From: Paenibacillus sp. L3-i20
GTDB taxonomy: Bacteria > Bacillota > Bacilli > Paenibacillales > Paenibacillaceae
Assembly: GCF_022180385.2 (NCBI RefSeq)
Contig: NZ_BQME02000002.1
Span: 992,001-1,056,000 of the forward strand
Direction: 5' to 3'
DNA: 64,000 nt
The notes under the pieces are model-generated. The model ran no database searches, was not told where the DNA came from, and worked only from the letters and a program-made list of their open reading frames with translations. The stretch's first letter is position 1. Every line of letters begins with the position of its first letter. This document shows, one piece after another, positions 39,855 to 49,543 of the stretch. Position numbers and translations under genes: made by a program.

Positions 39855-41900
39855 ATGAATACTTTTGAAACCGATGGGGTCGTTCGCTCAGTTTGTCCGT
39901 TCGACTGTCCTGACACTTGTGGTCTTCATGTTACGATTTCCGAAGGTAAAATTAAGACGATTACTGGAGATTCCGATCATCCCATTACAAAAGGTGCTAT
40001 TTGTAATAAAGTAAGACATTTACCTGAGCGGATCTATCATCCAGATCGTCTTCTCTATCCGATGCGACGTAATGGGCCCAAAGGAACTTTGGCATTCGAG
40101 AGAATTAGCTGGGTAGAAGCGTACGAAGAAATTACGTCAAAGATGAAGAGTCTTATCGTCGAACATGGAGCTGCTTCCATTCTTCCCTATAGCTTCTACG
40201 GTAATATGGGCGTATTGAATGCGGAAGGCATGGATCGACGTTTCTTCCATCGGCTTGGCGCAAGTCAGCTTGATCGTACAATATGTAATGCAGCTGGATC
40301 AAAGGGTTACAGCTACACGATGGGTGGATCAGTAGGCATTGATCCAGAGGATACTGTTCATACAAAATTATTTTTAATCTGGGGTTGTAATCTAGTATCT
40401 ACAAATATGCATCAGACGATGCTCGCAACAGAAGCACGCAGAAACGGTGCAAAAATAATTCATATAGATGTACATCGCAATCGCACCTCCGCTTGGGCAG
40501 ATGAATTTATTCATCTAAGACCTGGCAGTGATGCTGCACTTGCGCTTGGTATTATGCATATCGTAATACGTGACAATTATGTGGACGAGCAATTTATTCG
40601 CAACTATACCGTTGGTTATGAGGAGCTTAAGGAACAAGCAGCTCATTATCCGCCATCCATCGTCTCTGAAATAACCGGTGTTTCGGTGGAACAAATAGAA
40701 GAGCTGGGTAAACTTTATGGAACAACCACCCCTTCCTTTATTCGAATTGGCAATGGCCTTCAGCATCACGACAATGGCGGTATGATCATTCGTACAATTT
40801 CATGTCTTCCTGCATTAACTGGGCAATGGGCCGTTCAAGGCGGCGGTGCGATGAAGGGAAATAGCTGGTATTCAAGGCTGAACAACGCTGCACTTGAACG
40901 TAAAGACTTATTGCCTGATCCAGACGTTCGAACGATCAATATGAACCAACTCGGCGATGCATTAATGGATTTGACCCCATCCGTGCGTATGTTGTTCGTT
41001 TATAACAGTAATCCTGCTATCGTTGCGCCCGATCAACAAAAAGTACGCGCAGGATTATTACGAGAAGACTTGTTTACGGTGACTCATGATCTTTTCTTAA
41101 CGGATACATGCAAATATTCGGATATTGTGCTCCCTGCTACGTCACATTTTGAAAATATTGATTTGTACTCCTCTTACTGGCATCTTTATATGCAGTTGAA
41201 CGAACCTATTATAGAAACTGTTGGTGAATGTAAATCTAATTTCACCTTATTTAAAGAACTTGCTCTCCGCATGGGCTTTGAAAAAGAGTTGTTTGATCTA
41301 ACAGAAGAAGAAATGATCGGAGTAGCACTCGACTCCGTCAATAATCCACTACTTGAAGGTATTACTTACGATGCGTTAAAAGAAAATAAATATATGAAAG
41401 CTGGCGGTGGAAACCTGCCCCCCATCATGGAGCGAATTCCAACTCCTAGTGGGAAAATAGAGCTTTATTCAGATTCAATGAGCAAAGCTGGCTTGCCTCC
41501 TGTTCCCAAATATACGCCGCTGCAGGAGCCGCTTACTTATCCGTTTTTACTTATGACAGGACCAAATCATAGTTTTATTAACTCAACGTTCGCTAATCAG
41601 GCACGTCTGCAGAAGCTAGAAAAAGGACCAATCCTGCATATGAATGAGCTAGATGCTATAGATTTAAATCTTACTGATGGAGAGCTTGTGCGTGTTCGGA
41701 ATGATCGTGGAGAAGCTGAGCTTACTCTTAAGCTCGGCAGTGATGTATTACCTGGCGTTCTTGCTACACAAGGTTTATGGTGGGACGATCAAGAAGGCGT
41801 AAGGAACCCCGTTAATGCATTGACCCCTCAGAGACTTGCTGATATGGGGGGAGGAGCTACCTTCTTCTCTAATCGTGTTGAGGTACTTAAAGGTAGTTGA
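39855..41900 (+). CDS. Molybdopterin oxidoreductase with N-terminal Fe-S domain (YoaE-like)
   Basis: The 681-aa protein is a DMSO-reductase-superfamily enzyme. The N-terminal CPFDCPDTCGL...GAICNK (Cys about 14, 18, 22 and 50) should bind a [4Fe-4S] cluster. Two bis-MGD-binding regions follow: TICNAAGSKGYSYTMGGSVG and KLFLIWGCNLVSTNMHQ, and TDTCKYSDIVLPATSHFENID. The C-terminal molydop-binding domain begins near YPFLLMTGPNHSF and ends near VNALTPQRLADMGGGATFF. No signal peptide and no partner subunit are present. It resembles B. subtilis YoaE; the substrate is unknown. Confidence 0.88.
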   Translation: MNTFETDGVVRSVCPFDCPDTCGLHVTISEGKIKTITGDSDHPITKGAICNKVRHLPERIYHPDRLLYPMRRNGPKGTLAFERISWVEAYEEITSKMKSLIVEHGAASILPYSFYGNMGVLNAEGMDRRFFHRLGASQLDRTICNAAGSKGYSYTMGGSVGIDPEDTVHTKLFLIWGCNLVSTNMHQTMLATEARRNGAKIIHIDVHRNRTSAWADEFIHLRPGSDAALALGIMHIVIRDNYVDEQFIRNYTVGYEELKEQAAHYPPSIVSEITGVSVEQIEELGKLYGTTTPSFIRIGNGLQHHDNGGMIIRTISCLPALTGQWAVQGGGAMKGNSWYSRLNNAALERKDLLPDPDVRTINMNQLGDALMDLTPSVRMLFVYNSNPAIVAPDQQKVRAGLLREDLFTVTHDLFLTDTCKYSDIVLPATSHFENIDLYSSYWHLYMQLNEPIIETVGECKSNFTLFKELALRMGFEKELFDLTEEEMIGVALDSVNNPLLEGITYDALKENKYMKAGGGNLPPIMERIPTPSGKIELYSDSMSKAGLPPVPKYTPLQEPLTYPFLLMTGPNHSFINSTFANQARLQKLEKGPILHMNELDAIDLNLTDGELVRVRNDRGEAELTLKLGSDVLPGVLATQGLWWDDQEGVRNPVNALTPQRLADMGGGATFFSNRVEVLKGS

Positions 41901-41947
41901 TAAAAAGCACATTCGGTGCGATTGATATTAACGACTTGCAAAGTAAA

Positions 41948-41984
41948 AGAGCCACATAAGAAGCTTATCTTCTTATGTGGCTCT
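41948..41984. terminator. Bidirectional terminator between convergent genes
   Basis: A perfect 16-bp stem (AGAGCCACATAAGAAG at 41948-41963, CTTCTTATGTGGCTCT at 41969-41984) with a 5-nt loop separates the oxidoreductase and dehydrogenase stops. It is one of the strongest hairpins in the window. Confidence 0.9.
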
Positions 41985-41989
41985 CGTTA

Positions 41990-42961
41990 TTATATTGCAA
42001 ATTCAGGGACAAGATATCGTGGCTGTTTACCTTGTAGTACTGCAACTAAATTACGAGCAGCTACCATTGCCATCTCATCACGAGTTTTTACAGTTGCAGA
42101 CCCGATATGCGGGAGAAGAAGCACATTGGGCAGAGCAAGCAATGGATGATCTTTAGGTAGTGGCTCTTGTAGGAACACATCGAGTCCAGCTCCTCCAATG
42201 GACCCTTCTCGAAGTGCATCGATTAATGCAGCTTCGTCAATAGTAGCACCACGTGAAACGTTAATAAAAATAGCTGACGACTTCATTAATCCGAGTTCTC
42301 GTTTCCCTATCATTCCTTTTGTTGCATCTGTTAAAGGGGTTAGCATGACGACAAAATCGTTATGTGCCAGTAACTCATCAAGTTCAGCATAGGTAACACC
42401 ATATTTTTGTTCTGCTTCTATTTTACGTGAACGATTGTGATATTGGACTTCCATTTCAAATCCGAATATTGCACGACGTGCAACAGATTCACCAATTCTA
42501 CCCATACCGATTATTCCGAGCTTTGCATGATGTACATCGACACCATACAAGTTTTCTCCATCACTGCGTTTCCATTGTCCAGCTCTTATATACTGATCAA
42601 GTTCAGCTACACGTCTTGCACTTCCAAGCATAAGCGAAAAAACAAGGTCTGCAACTGTTTCATCGAGCACCTCAGGTGTGTGAGTACCTAATACGCCTCG
42701 CTCCTTCATCGCCTCAATGTCGAAGTGATTATAACCTACTGTAATTGTACTAACACCTTTAAGCTTCGGAGCTTCCGCTAGCAGTGCAGCGTCAATTCTG
42801 CGTCCAGATGTTATGTAACCATCAGCAGTATTTAATCGTTTGTACAATTGGTCTCTAGGAATCGTATCTTCCTCTTCCCAAAGATCTAACGTGCAATGTT
42901 CGATTAAATAAGTCTTAACTTCATCTGGAATTGTCCGGTCAATGAAAACATGTGGTTTCAA
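41990..42961 (-). CDS. D-isomer-specific 2-hydroxyacid dehydrogenase (glyoxylate/hydroxypyruvate reductase-like)
   Basis: This 323-aa enzyme has the NAD(P)-binding [13 protein letters not shown] (about residues 150-162), the catalytic Arg in [13 protein letters not shown], the Glu in [11 protein letters not shown] and the His in LLPHIGSAT (about 285). The RxE..H triad is complete. The N-terminal substrate domain carries TVGYNHFD. The HNRS-type context after the dinucleotide fold suggests NADP(H) preference, as in hydroxypyruvate/glyoxylate reductases. It is convergent with the molybdopterin enzyme. Confidence 0.88.
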   Translation of the reverse strand: MKPHVFIDRTIPDEVKTYLIEHCTLDLWEEEDTIPRDQLYKRLNTADGYITSGRRIDAALLAEAPKLKGVSTITVGYNHFDIEAMKERGVLGTHTPEVLDETVADLVFSLMLGSARRVAELDQYIRAGQWKRSDGENLYGVDVHHAKLGIIGMGRIGESVARRAIFGFEMEVQYHNRSRKIEAEQKYGVTYAELDELLAHNDFVVMLTPLTDATKGMIGKRELGLMKSSAIFINVSRGATIDEAALIDALREGSIGGAGLDVFLQEPLPKDHPLLALPNVLLLPHIGSATVKTRDEMAMVAARNLVAVLQGKQPRYLVPEFAI

Positions 42962-42977
42962 GTGAAAGACACCTCAT

Positions 42978-44159
42978 CTAGTTGTTAGGTATGGATAATG
43001 GCGTGTAGCCGGTTTTTTCAACAAGCTCCTGTCCCTGCTTCGAAATTATCCATTCAATAAAAGGTTCGACATTCGGATTGTCCGTACCTGCCGTCACTGC
43101 ATAAAAAGGGCTGGAAAGCGGATAACTCTCATTCGAGATATTGTCCCTATTTGGTGCAACCCCATCAATTTCTAACAATCGAATCTTACCGTTCTTAACC
43201 ATCTGCGTGGAATAAAAGAGAAATGAATATCCGATTGCGTTTGGATAATTGCGATAATCTGATGTTTGTTCTATTATGCCTCCCATCGCACCTGCTACAT
43301 CCTCTTTTGGGGGTGACATTAACGTTTTGTGCTCCATAAGCCGCTGTAGAGCAGATTGACTGCCGCTTCCTTCTGGTCTTTGGAACGCTCTAATGTTTGC
43401 ATCATCACCGCCAAGCTGCAACCAATTCGTTATTTCTCCAGAATAAATGTCTGTCAGTTGCTCCTTCGTTACACCTTGCACTGGATTTTTCGCCTGAACG
43501 AAGAAGACGAACGCCTCGCTGCCAATCGGAGTAAGCTTGAGTTCTATTCCCATGCTTTTAGCTCTGGCTAACTGATGCTCTGATGGAGCTGCAGCAAAGA
43601 TAATGTCCGCTTTACCAGTCATAAGATTTTCATAAGCTTGAATCGTTTTTGTTACCATCACTTCACTCATGCTGCTGTATGTACTATATTCCTTCTCTGG
43701 GTATACGGCCTGAACAAATGCAGCATACAATGGATACAATGCAGTCGCACCATCCAAAATGGGCAAATCGTCCTTAATTGAAAAAGTAGAAGGTTCATTC
43801 AACTTCACTGCTTTGGAACCTTCAATAAATGGCTCATATTCATACAACCTTACTTCAGCCTCACCAATCCTTGTAAATCTCTCTTGATAAGCCTGATTGA
43901 TTTCATAGCCGCTAATAACAATAAGCAAAATAAGCATTAAAGCCCCTACTCCACACCAATAATTCCTTTTATTAAACCATCCGCCTAGTCCAATTACGAG
44001 TACGACCATTATGCCAATAAACACCCACATAACTAACCAAGTATAAAATGAATCTGCACCATTAAGTGAAGTGATTAACATAGCAAAAAATCCGAAAAAA
44101 CTCAGCAAAAGTATTGAAACAACGCCAAGTATGATACGTCCCCAAACATTACTTTTCAT
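42978..44159 (-). CDS. PstS-like substrate-binding domain with three-helix membrane anchor
   Basis: The 393-aa protein begins with three membrane helices (about residues 8-30, 38-60 and 68-88), followed by a type II periplasmic-binding domain of the PstS/PBP-like-2 kind: DGATALYPLYAAFVQAVYP, a middle KADIIFAAAPSEHQLARAK, RPEGSGSQSALQRLM and AIGYSFLFYSTQM. GSGSQ and the helix before it form the usual phosphate/anion pocket. Transport partners (PstCAB) are not present, and polytopic anchoring of such a domain is unusual, so a sensing role is possible. GGAGG precedes the ATG. Confidence 0.78.
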   Translation of the reverse strand: MKSNVWGRIILGVVSILLLSFFGFFAMLITSLNGADSFYTWLVMWVFIGIMVVLVIGLGGWFNKRNYWCGVGALMLILLIVISGYEINQAYQERFTRIGEAEVRLYEYEPFIEGSKAVKLNEPSTFSIKDDLPILDGATALYPLYAAFVQAVYPEKEYSTYSSMSEVMVTKTIQAYENLMTGKADIIFAAAPSEHQLARAKSMGIELKLTPIGSEAFVFFVQAKNPVQGVTKEQLTDIYSGEITNWLQLGGDDANIRAFQRPEGSGSQSALQRLMEHKTLMSPPKEDVAGAMGGIIEQTSDYRNYPNAIGYSFLFYSTQMVKNGKIRLLEIDGVAPNRDNISNESYPLSSPFYAVTAGTDNPNVEPFIEWIISKQGQELVEKTGYTPLSIPNN

Positions 44160-44344
44160 TATGTAACAACCTCCACTTACTCATTAATTTCCATACTAAG
44201 GAAAATAATCGAATTTTAATAGTACCATTTTAGTGTAGTACCGCAGCCTAACAGTGGTTTACTTTCCCACCATAAACCCTTCCCCAAAAGGAGAAACTAA
44301 ACTTGCTTCAAAATCGAACGACCATTATTGAATGGAGGTAAGAC

Positions 44345-44491
44345 ATGGGACGTCACAAGCATGGAACACCAGCAGGCAAAAACTTTGCCTACCGAGCAAA
44401 TGACAAAATTGCTGAAAATAATGTCGCTGCATCCACATCCAATCATAAAAATCAAAAAGGCAACATTCCGAATAGCCCTTCTACCGGCTAA
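44345..44491 (+). CDS. 48-aa basic hypothetical protein
   Basis: ATG at 44345, behind GGAGGTAAGAC, opens a 48-codon frame ending at TAA 44489-44491. The product starts MGRHKHGTPAGKNFAYRAND and is rich in His, Lys, Asn, Gly and Ser with no hydrophobic core, so it is likely disordered or a small nucleic-acid- or spore-associated protein. A terminator follows within 10 bp. The strong ribosome binding site and terminator are the main evidence that it is real. Confidence 0.65.
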   Translation: MGRHKHGTPAGKNFAYRANDKIAENNVAASTSNHKNQKGNIPNSPSTG

Positions 44492-44500
44492 CTGAATCAC

Positions 44501-44549
44501 AAAAAAGGCTATCAACCTCCCCTTTCAATTAGGGTTGTTGATAGCCTTT
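44501..44549. terminator. Terminator between the 48-aa gene and the deacetylase fusion gene
   Basis: AAAGGCTATCAAC (44504-44516) pairs with GTTGATAGCCTTT (44537-44549). On the minus strand it runs into six T residues, closing the MBOAT/deacetylase unit; it also ends the plus-strand small gene. Confidence 0.85.
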
Positions 44550-44559
44550 AAATGTATTG

Positions 44560-46401
44560 TTATTTGCCTTGCAGTCGTTTAACCAACACATCACTAGGTA
44601 CTTCTGGTCCGCCATTAATTCGTTTGAGTGCGAACAAGCTCTCAGGATTACCTTTTTCAATGACGCTAATACCAATCTTCGTTGATAAAGTTGATCGGTA
44701 ACCTAAATCTTTAAGCATTTGCTCTGATTGCAGGGAATAATAGCCAAACGGATAAGTGAATATATTTACGTCACCGCTTAGCTGCTCTTCGATCTGCCCA
44801 GCCATCTTATTTACATCCGATATGAATGCTCTGCCATAATCACCATTAGACTCTGCATTCTTCTGCAACACTCCGCTGCGTACTGTTGGATCGTCTGGTA
44901 ATGACTCGTGCATATCAAAGCTGTGATTTTGAATATCGATAACGCCTGCCTTCTCCATCTCTCTAGCCTGTTCCCACGTAAAATGAGGATAAAACTGCTT
45001 GCCAGGCAGACGATGCTCATTGCGTCCTACTGACCAGCCAATTATCGATATCGTTGCATTCATATTCAGCTCCTTGAGTACTGGGAATGCATATTCATAG
45101 TTGCTTAAGTATCCGTCATCAAATGTAATCGCTACTGGATTTTCCGGCAGTTCCTTCTTCCCATCTACATAATCAATGAGATCGCTGATCAACACTGCAT
45201 TGAAGCCCGCTGCTTTTACTGCATCCATATCGCTTTTGAACTTAGCAGGCGGTGTTATGAGAGAATTTGGCTCAAAAGGGTCATCATCAATGTGATGATA
45301 GACAAGAATCGGAATTTCCTTTGTTTCTGATGAAGCAGAAGCAGAAGCTGGACGTGTAAATACTTGATCTGCACGTGCCTTTACATTTTCACTTGTCGTT
45401 AAATGACCAAACCCATTTGGTACATAAACTGCAGGATCTTGGAACATATAACCGAGCATCATCTTCCCTACTGAGTTCCGGTAATGCATCGTATCATAGA
45501 AATAACGAGGATCACCGCTAATCGGGCTGTAACCAGAGAAATCCCAGAAGTCAGTCACGCCAGCTAGTTTAGTCCAATATTGTTTTAACGACTCCATATC
45601 ATAACTTAGCAACTCTTGATCTGAAGTCGCTCCTGTCACTAACCGGAAGGTAGCCCCGTTAGCCTCAGTGTAGGCTTTCATTCGCTTTAATGCTTCTACA
45701 TTTTTGTCCAATGCGTCTGCATCAAGCTTGCCAAACGGTGCGAAAGCAGTTTTGTTGGCCGCCATATAAGCCTCTAAGTCATCCACTTTCTCTGCATCGC
45801 GTTTTACTTTGTTGTAAACGCCAGTTTCAGGAATGAACTGAGAATATTGAAACGGATCAGCCGCTCTTTTAAAATACCCTTCAAGCTTTGAATAACCATA
45901 AGAAGGATTTAACTTTAAATAGTCCAAATAAAATTTCAATTTAGATTCACCGGAAACTTTAGCATGTAGAGTTTGTTTGAAATCCGTCGCTTTCTCATTG
46001 AAGTGGCTAATTTCCTGCAAGCTCATATGAAGCACAATATTTTTGGGCTTATATTCATCCATAATATAGGTCAATGTCTTTTCATAATCATGAAAGTCAC
46101 CACCATACATGAGCATACTGTAGAAACTTGCATCGTCTCCGTAATACTGATCCAGCAGCTCTGGCGATATCGATCCAGATTTGGAACCGCCAATAATATA
46201 AGAATTATACTTTTCATGGTTTTGATCCAAATAGCTAATTTTCGCTACACGAGGATTGTTAACCATGTTATAAGAGTGCCACTTCAGCACTTTATCGCCG
46301 AACACGCCAAAAGGATCGACGACGTAGTTAAAACCTGCTACGACTGTCGCAGCGAGTGCCAAAGCAGCGATAAATGCGATCAGCCATTTGCGTAAAGACA
46401 T
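44560..46401 (-). CDS. SGNH-like domain fused to polysaccharide deacetylase
   Basis: This 613-aa protein has an N-terminal membrane anchor (about residues 5-25), an AlgJ/DltD-like SGNH-type region (about 30-330; NYVVDPFGVF, YIIGGSKSGSISPELL, and a late DTMHYRNSVGKMML that supplies Asp/His), a Ser/Ala linker, and a C-terminal NodB-type deacetylase (about 363-613; PILVYHHIDDD, AITFDDGYLSNYEYA with the two metal Asp, and IQNHSFDMH). It would act outside the cell, O-acylating and N-deacetylating a surface glycan. It sits 9 bp after an MBOAT gene, the usual acyl-donor partner. Confidence 0.82.
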   Translation of the reverse strand: MSLRKWLIAFIAALALAATVVAGFNYVVDPFGVFGDKVLKWHSYNMVNNPRVAKISYLDQNHEKYNSYIIGGSKSGSISPELLDQYYGDDASFYSMLMYGGDFHDYEKTLTYIMDEYKPKNIVLHMSLQEISHFNEKATDFKQTLHAKVSGESKLKFYLDYLKLNPSYGYSKLEGYFKRAADPFQYSQFIPETGVYNKVKRDAEKVDDLEAYMAANKTAFAPFGKLDADALDKNVEALKRMKAYTEANGATFRLVTGATSDQELLSYDMESLKQYWTKLAGVTDFWDFSGYSPISGDPRYFYDTMHYRNSVGKMMLGYMFQDPAVYVPNGFGHLTTSENVKARADQVFTRPASASASSETKEIPILVYHHIDDDPFEPNSLITPPAKFKSDMDAVKAAGFNAVLISDLIDYVDGKKELPENPVAITFDDGYLSNYEYAFPVLKELNMNATISIIGWSVGRNEHRLPGKQFYPHFTWEQAREMEKAGVIDIQNHSFDMHESLPDDPTVRSGVLQKNAESNGDYGRAFISDVNKMAGQIEEQLSGDVNIFTYPFGYYSLQSEQMLKDLGYRSTLSTKIGISVIEKGNPESLFALKRINGGPEVPSDVLVKRLQGK

Positions 46402-46410
46402 TACGTCACC

Positions 46411-47841
46411 TCAAAATTGGAAGTATAAAAATTTTGATACTGAAGTCATTTGGGTGAGCGAGATCCCAAGCAGGAATGCCGCTGCAACCGCATGTTTAAT
46501 GCTCGGTTTGAAATCTTCTGTAAGCTGAGAAGAGTTACGAGCAAACAATGTAATTGCTAATCCAATCAATAGCAGTAAAATCGTGTATGCATTAAAGGCA
46601 GCGAATGTCACGATTTTGTCCATTGCTTCTGTCGTCGTCATACCAGCAAAGTCTTGCAGGCTCACCATCTTCTTCATAACTTCCCAAGCGTCAGAGCTTG
46701 ACTGAGATACGAAGAGAATACGTGTAGCAACTACGCCAGCAAATGTCATCGTCCAAGCAAGTAAAAACGGAAGCTTCAATTTATTGCGATACATAAAGTG
46801 GGACGCACATACGAATACACCATTAATTAATCCCCATATAATGAACTGCCAGCCAGCACCATGCCAAAAGCCAGAAACAAAGAAGGTCATCATTACGGCA
46901 AAGTAGAAATTGAAGCTTCCGCTTCCTTTACGATAAAAGCTGCGGAATATATAATCTGACAGAAATTTTGATAACGTCATGTGCCAACGTTGCCAATATT
47001 CACGGAAGTTCCGTGCCTTATAAGGCGAGTTAAAGTTATGCGGCAATCGAATGTTGAATAGCAACGCAAGCCCAAGTGCCATATCTGCATAACCTGATAA
47101 GTCAAAGTAATAAGAAATCGTAAAACCAACTGACGCTAACCACGCTGTCAAAGTGTCCCCTGCTCCTACATTTGCGTAAAAGGCCGAAGCATATGATGTC
47201 AGCGGATCTGCTAACATGATTTTTTTGGCACATCCAATTGAAAACAAGAACATTCCTAGCATTATATTTGTCTTGTTGAACATTCGCATACCCTTGTCCT
47301 GAAACTGAGGAATGACGTCACCATGATGAACGATCGGTCCTACTATTAGCTGCGGGAAAAAGGTAATGAACAATAGAAAATCAATGATTGGTGTTTCTTT
47401 CGTATGTCCCCTGTAGCAATCAACCAAATACGCTATTAATTGGAATGTATAAAATGAAATACCAAGCGGAAGCACAATTTCAAGCAGAGGAAACCCTTGT
47501 CCGCTTATTAAGTTAATATTTTCAATGGCAAAGTTTGCGTATTTGTAATACCCCAGAAAGGCGATATTTAGCAAGAGTCCTATCGTTATAAGTAGTCTTT
47601 TGCTCCAAAATGCACCCGATCGCCCTGCTTTCACGATGAGACTTCCGAGAGCGAAATTCACGAAAATATCAGCGATAAACAGTAGAACAAAATTTCCGCT
47701 TCCTTGTGCATAAAAATATATAGAGGCCATTACAAGCCATAGCTTTGCGGCATTCTGTAGTTTAAATACACTTAATAGTCTAAATACAAAAAATGTGATT
47801 GGCAGAAAAACAAATATAAACGTATAGGTAGAAAAAATCAC
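46411..47841 (-). CDS. MBOAT-family membrane O-acyltransferase (AlgI/DltB-like)
   Basis: The 476-aa protein has about 12 membrane helices and the MBOAT signatures: LIVGPIVHHGDVIPQF (about residues 160-175), NFREYWQRWHMTLSKFLSDY (about 285-304) and the catalytic His in VSGFWHGAGWQFIIWG (about 328). It passes an acyl group across the membrane to a partner SGNH protein, here the downstream fusion. GTG at 47841 follows GAAGG. The pair probably forms an operon ending at the terminator at 44501. Confidence 0.9.
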   Translation of the reverse strand: MIFSTYTFIFVFLPITFFVFRLLSVFKLQNAAKLWLVMASIYFYAQGSGNFVLLFIADIFVNFALGSLIVKAGRSGAFWSKRLLITIGLLLNIAFLGYYKYANFAIENINLISGQGFPLLEIVLPLGISFYTFQLIAYLVDCYRGHTKETPIIDFLLFITFFPQLIVGPIVHHGDVIPQFQDKGMRMFNKTNIMLGMFLFSIGCAKKIMLADPLTSYASAFYANVGAGDTLTAWLASVGFTISYYFDLSGYADMALGLALLFNIRLPHNFNSPYKARNFREYWQRWHMTLSKFLSDYIFRSFYRKGSGSFNFYFAVMMTFFVSGFWHGAGWQFIIWGLINGVFVCASHFMYRNKLKLPFLLAWTMTFAGVVATRILFVSQSSSDAWEVMKKMVSLQDFAGMTTTEAMDKIVTFAAFNAYTILLLLIGLAITLFARNSSQLTEDFKPSIKHAVAAAFLLGISLTQMTSVSKFLYFQF

Positions 47842-47886
47842 AAGCTTAACCTTCTTTCGCTCATATGCATGAAGATGCAGTCACGA

Positions 47887-48312
47887 CTATAACGTCTTAG
47901 TCATACGAATATGGGGTATATCCTCTTCCGTAAATGGTTCTGAGTCAACCTTATATCCCAGTTTCTCATAAAATCCAGCAGCTTGCGTCTGTGCATGAAG
48001 CTTGGCTTTAACGAAACCATGCTCCTTCGCTATTGCCTCAAGTTCTTCCATGATCGCTACGCCAATCTTATGCTTGCGGAACGGCTCAAGCACACAGATA
48101 CGCTCAATCTTGGCAATACCATCTACTTGGCGAATTCTGCCTACCCCAGCGGGCTCTCCATTATATAACACTAGCACATGATTGGCATCGGACTCATGCT
48201 CATCAATTTCTACTTCTTCAGGCACTCCTTGCTCCCGTACGAACACATCTTTACGGATACGGTACGCCTCGTCCATTTGTTCTTTTGTCTCTACACGTTG
48301 TTTTGTAATCAT
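47887..48312 (-). CDS. GNAT acetyltransferase, YjcF/ElaA-like
   Basis: This 141-aa GNAT protein contains AYRIRKDVFVREQGVPEEVEID (about residues 15-36), the FVxEQ segment shared by ElaA and YjcF, the acetyl-CoA loop FRKHKIGVAIMEELEAIA, and HAQTQAAGFYEKLGY. The substrate is unknown. GGGAGTGG lies upstream of the ATG. It is separated by 46 bp from the MBOAT gene and may be co-transcribed with it. Confidence 0.85.
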   Translation of the reverse strand: MITKQRVETKEQMDEAYRIRKDVFVREQGVPEEVEIDEHESDANHVLVLYNGEPAGVGRIRQVDGIAKIERICVLEPFRKHKIGVAIMEELEAIAKEHGFVKAKLHAQTQAAGFYEKLGYKVDSEPFTEEDIPHIRMTKTL

Positions 48313-48487
48313 GGCCTTGTGCCACTCCCTTCATCAAGTCAATCTCTATTATAATGGCTTCTGCGTGAATTGCCAAAAAAGATCGAATAATAGCGACACG
48401 AACTCATAACACTCATCAGATTGAAGTAACAATCAATTAAGCATATAATGACTTAAAATAGATGTAATATGGAGGATTTGGTATTTT

Positions 48488-49447
48488 ATGAGCAATTGGA
48501 TATCGTTAATTAAAAAGGGTAACACCTCTTCTGCCACTGCAGCACTTGGTAATACCGGTCTGGCAATCATTAAGGCTATAGCTGCCTCGATAAGTGGTAG
48601 TGGAACGATGTTCGCTTCAGCTATGCATTCCGTAGCAGATGCAATCAACCAAGGCTTCGTATTCATCGGAAGCGTTCTAGCCGAACGGCAACCGACCAAG
48701 AGATTCCCGACTGGATTCGGTCGTGTGGTCAACCTCTTCTGTATGATAGCGGTAATTGTCGTTACGATAATGGCTTATGAAACTTTTCTTAAAGGTATTA
48801 AGCTCATAAAATATCCCGAAGCATCGACTAACTTCTGGCTTAACTTTATCGTATTGATAATTGCGATTTTGATCGATGGTGCTATTTTGCTGAAAGCGAT
48901 GAAAGAAATAATAAAAGAAACACGTGCAGACGCAAAGGGATTAGGCATCGTCGCTTCTGCATTCCGTAATGCAGGAAGAGCAGCTCCTCCTACTCGTCTT
49001 GTTTTTTATGAAGATATCGTAGCAACTCTCGGTGCTGTCTTCGCACTACTTGCAGTTGTCCTCGCAGAGTTTACCACTTTCAAGCTTATGGACGGAATTG
49101 CAACCATATTAATTGCTTGCCTCATGGTAGGAGTAGCTTACAAAGTGGGTTACGACAATATGGTTGGTCTTATCGGTGTTGCAGCTCCCAAAGATGTGGA
49201 GGATCGTATAAGCTCTCTTATACTAAATGATCCAGATGTAATAGACATCGGCAAAATGCGTATTGTGCAAGAAGGTCGTCATTACCATATGGAAGCGTAT
49301 GTGGAATTACGCAAAGGTTTTACTCTGGCTCAGGCAACTGAAATCAAATCACGCATTAAAAAGAAACTTCTAGCGGATTCCGATTTATCAGATGTAACAT
49401 TAAGTATTATGGATGACAACGGAATAGTTACTTGGAAGCAAGAATAA
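48488..49447 (+). CDS. Cation diffusion facilitator (CDF) transporter
   Basis: The 319-aa protein has six membrane helices with the CDF signature SAMHSVADAINQ in helix 2 (His/Asp metal ligands), a cytosolic His-poor loop, and a C-terminal ZT-dimer domain (LILNDPDVIDIGKMRIVQEG, YHMEAYVELR; about residues 240-315). It likely exchanges Zn2+, Mn2+ or Fe2+ for protons. ATGGAGG precedes the ATG. A terminator follows. Confidence 0.88.
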   Translation: MSNWISLIKKGNTSSATAALGNTGLAIIKAIAASISGSGTMFASAMHSVADAINQGFVFIGSVLAERQPTKRFPTGFGRVVNLFCMIAVIVVTIMAYETFLKGIKLIKYPEASTNFWLNFIVLIIAILIDGAILLKAMKEIIKETRADAKGLGIVASAFRNAGRAAPPTRLVFYEDIVATLGAVFALLAVVLAEFTTFKLMDGIATILIACLMVGVAYKVGYDNMVGLIGVAAPKDVEDRISSLILNDPDVIDIGKMRIVQEGRHYHMEAYVELRKGFTLAQATEIKSRIKKKLLADSDLSDVTLSIMDDNGIVTWKQE

Positions 49448-49490
49448 AGCTGCGTCAAAGTTCTTGCTGAATAATATAAAATCTAAAAGA

Positions 49491-49527
49491 GCTGACATCG
49501 AACGAAACTCGAATGTCAGCCCTTTTT
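49491..49527 (+). terminator. Terminator of the CDF gene
   Basis: GCTGACAT (49491-49498) pairs with ATGTCAGC (49513-49520), with CGA/TCG extending the stem, and five T residues follow on the plus strand. It lies between convergent genes and may serve both. Confidence 0.82.
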
Positions 49528-49543
49528 CTTTCCAATAACGTAG

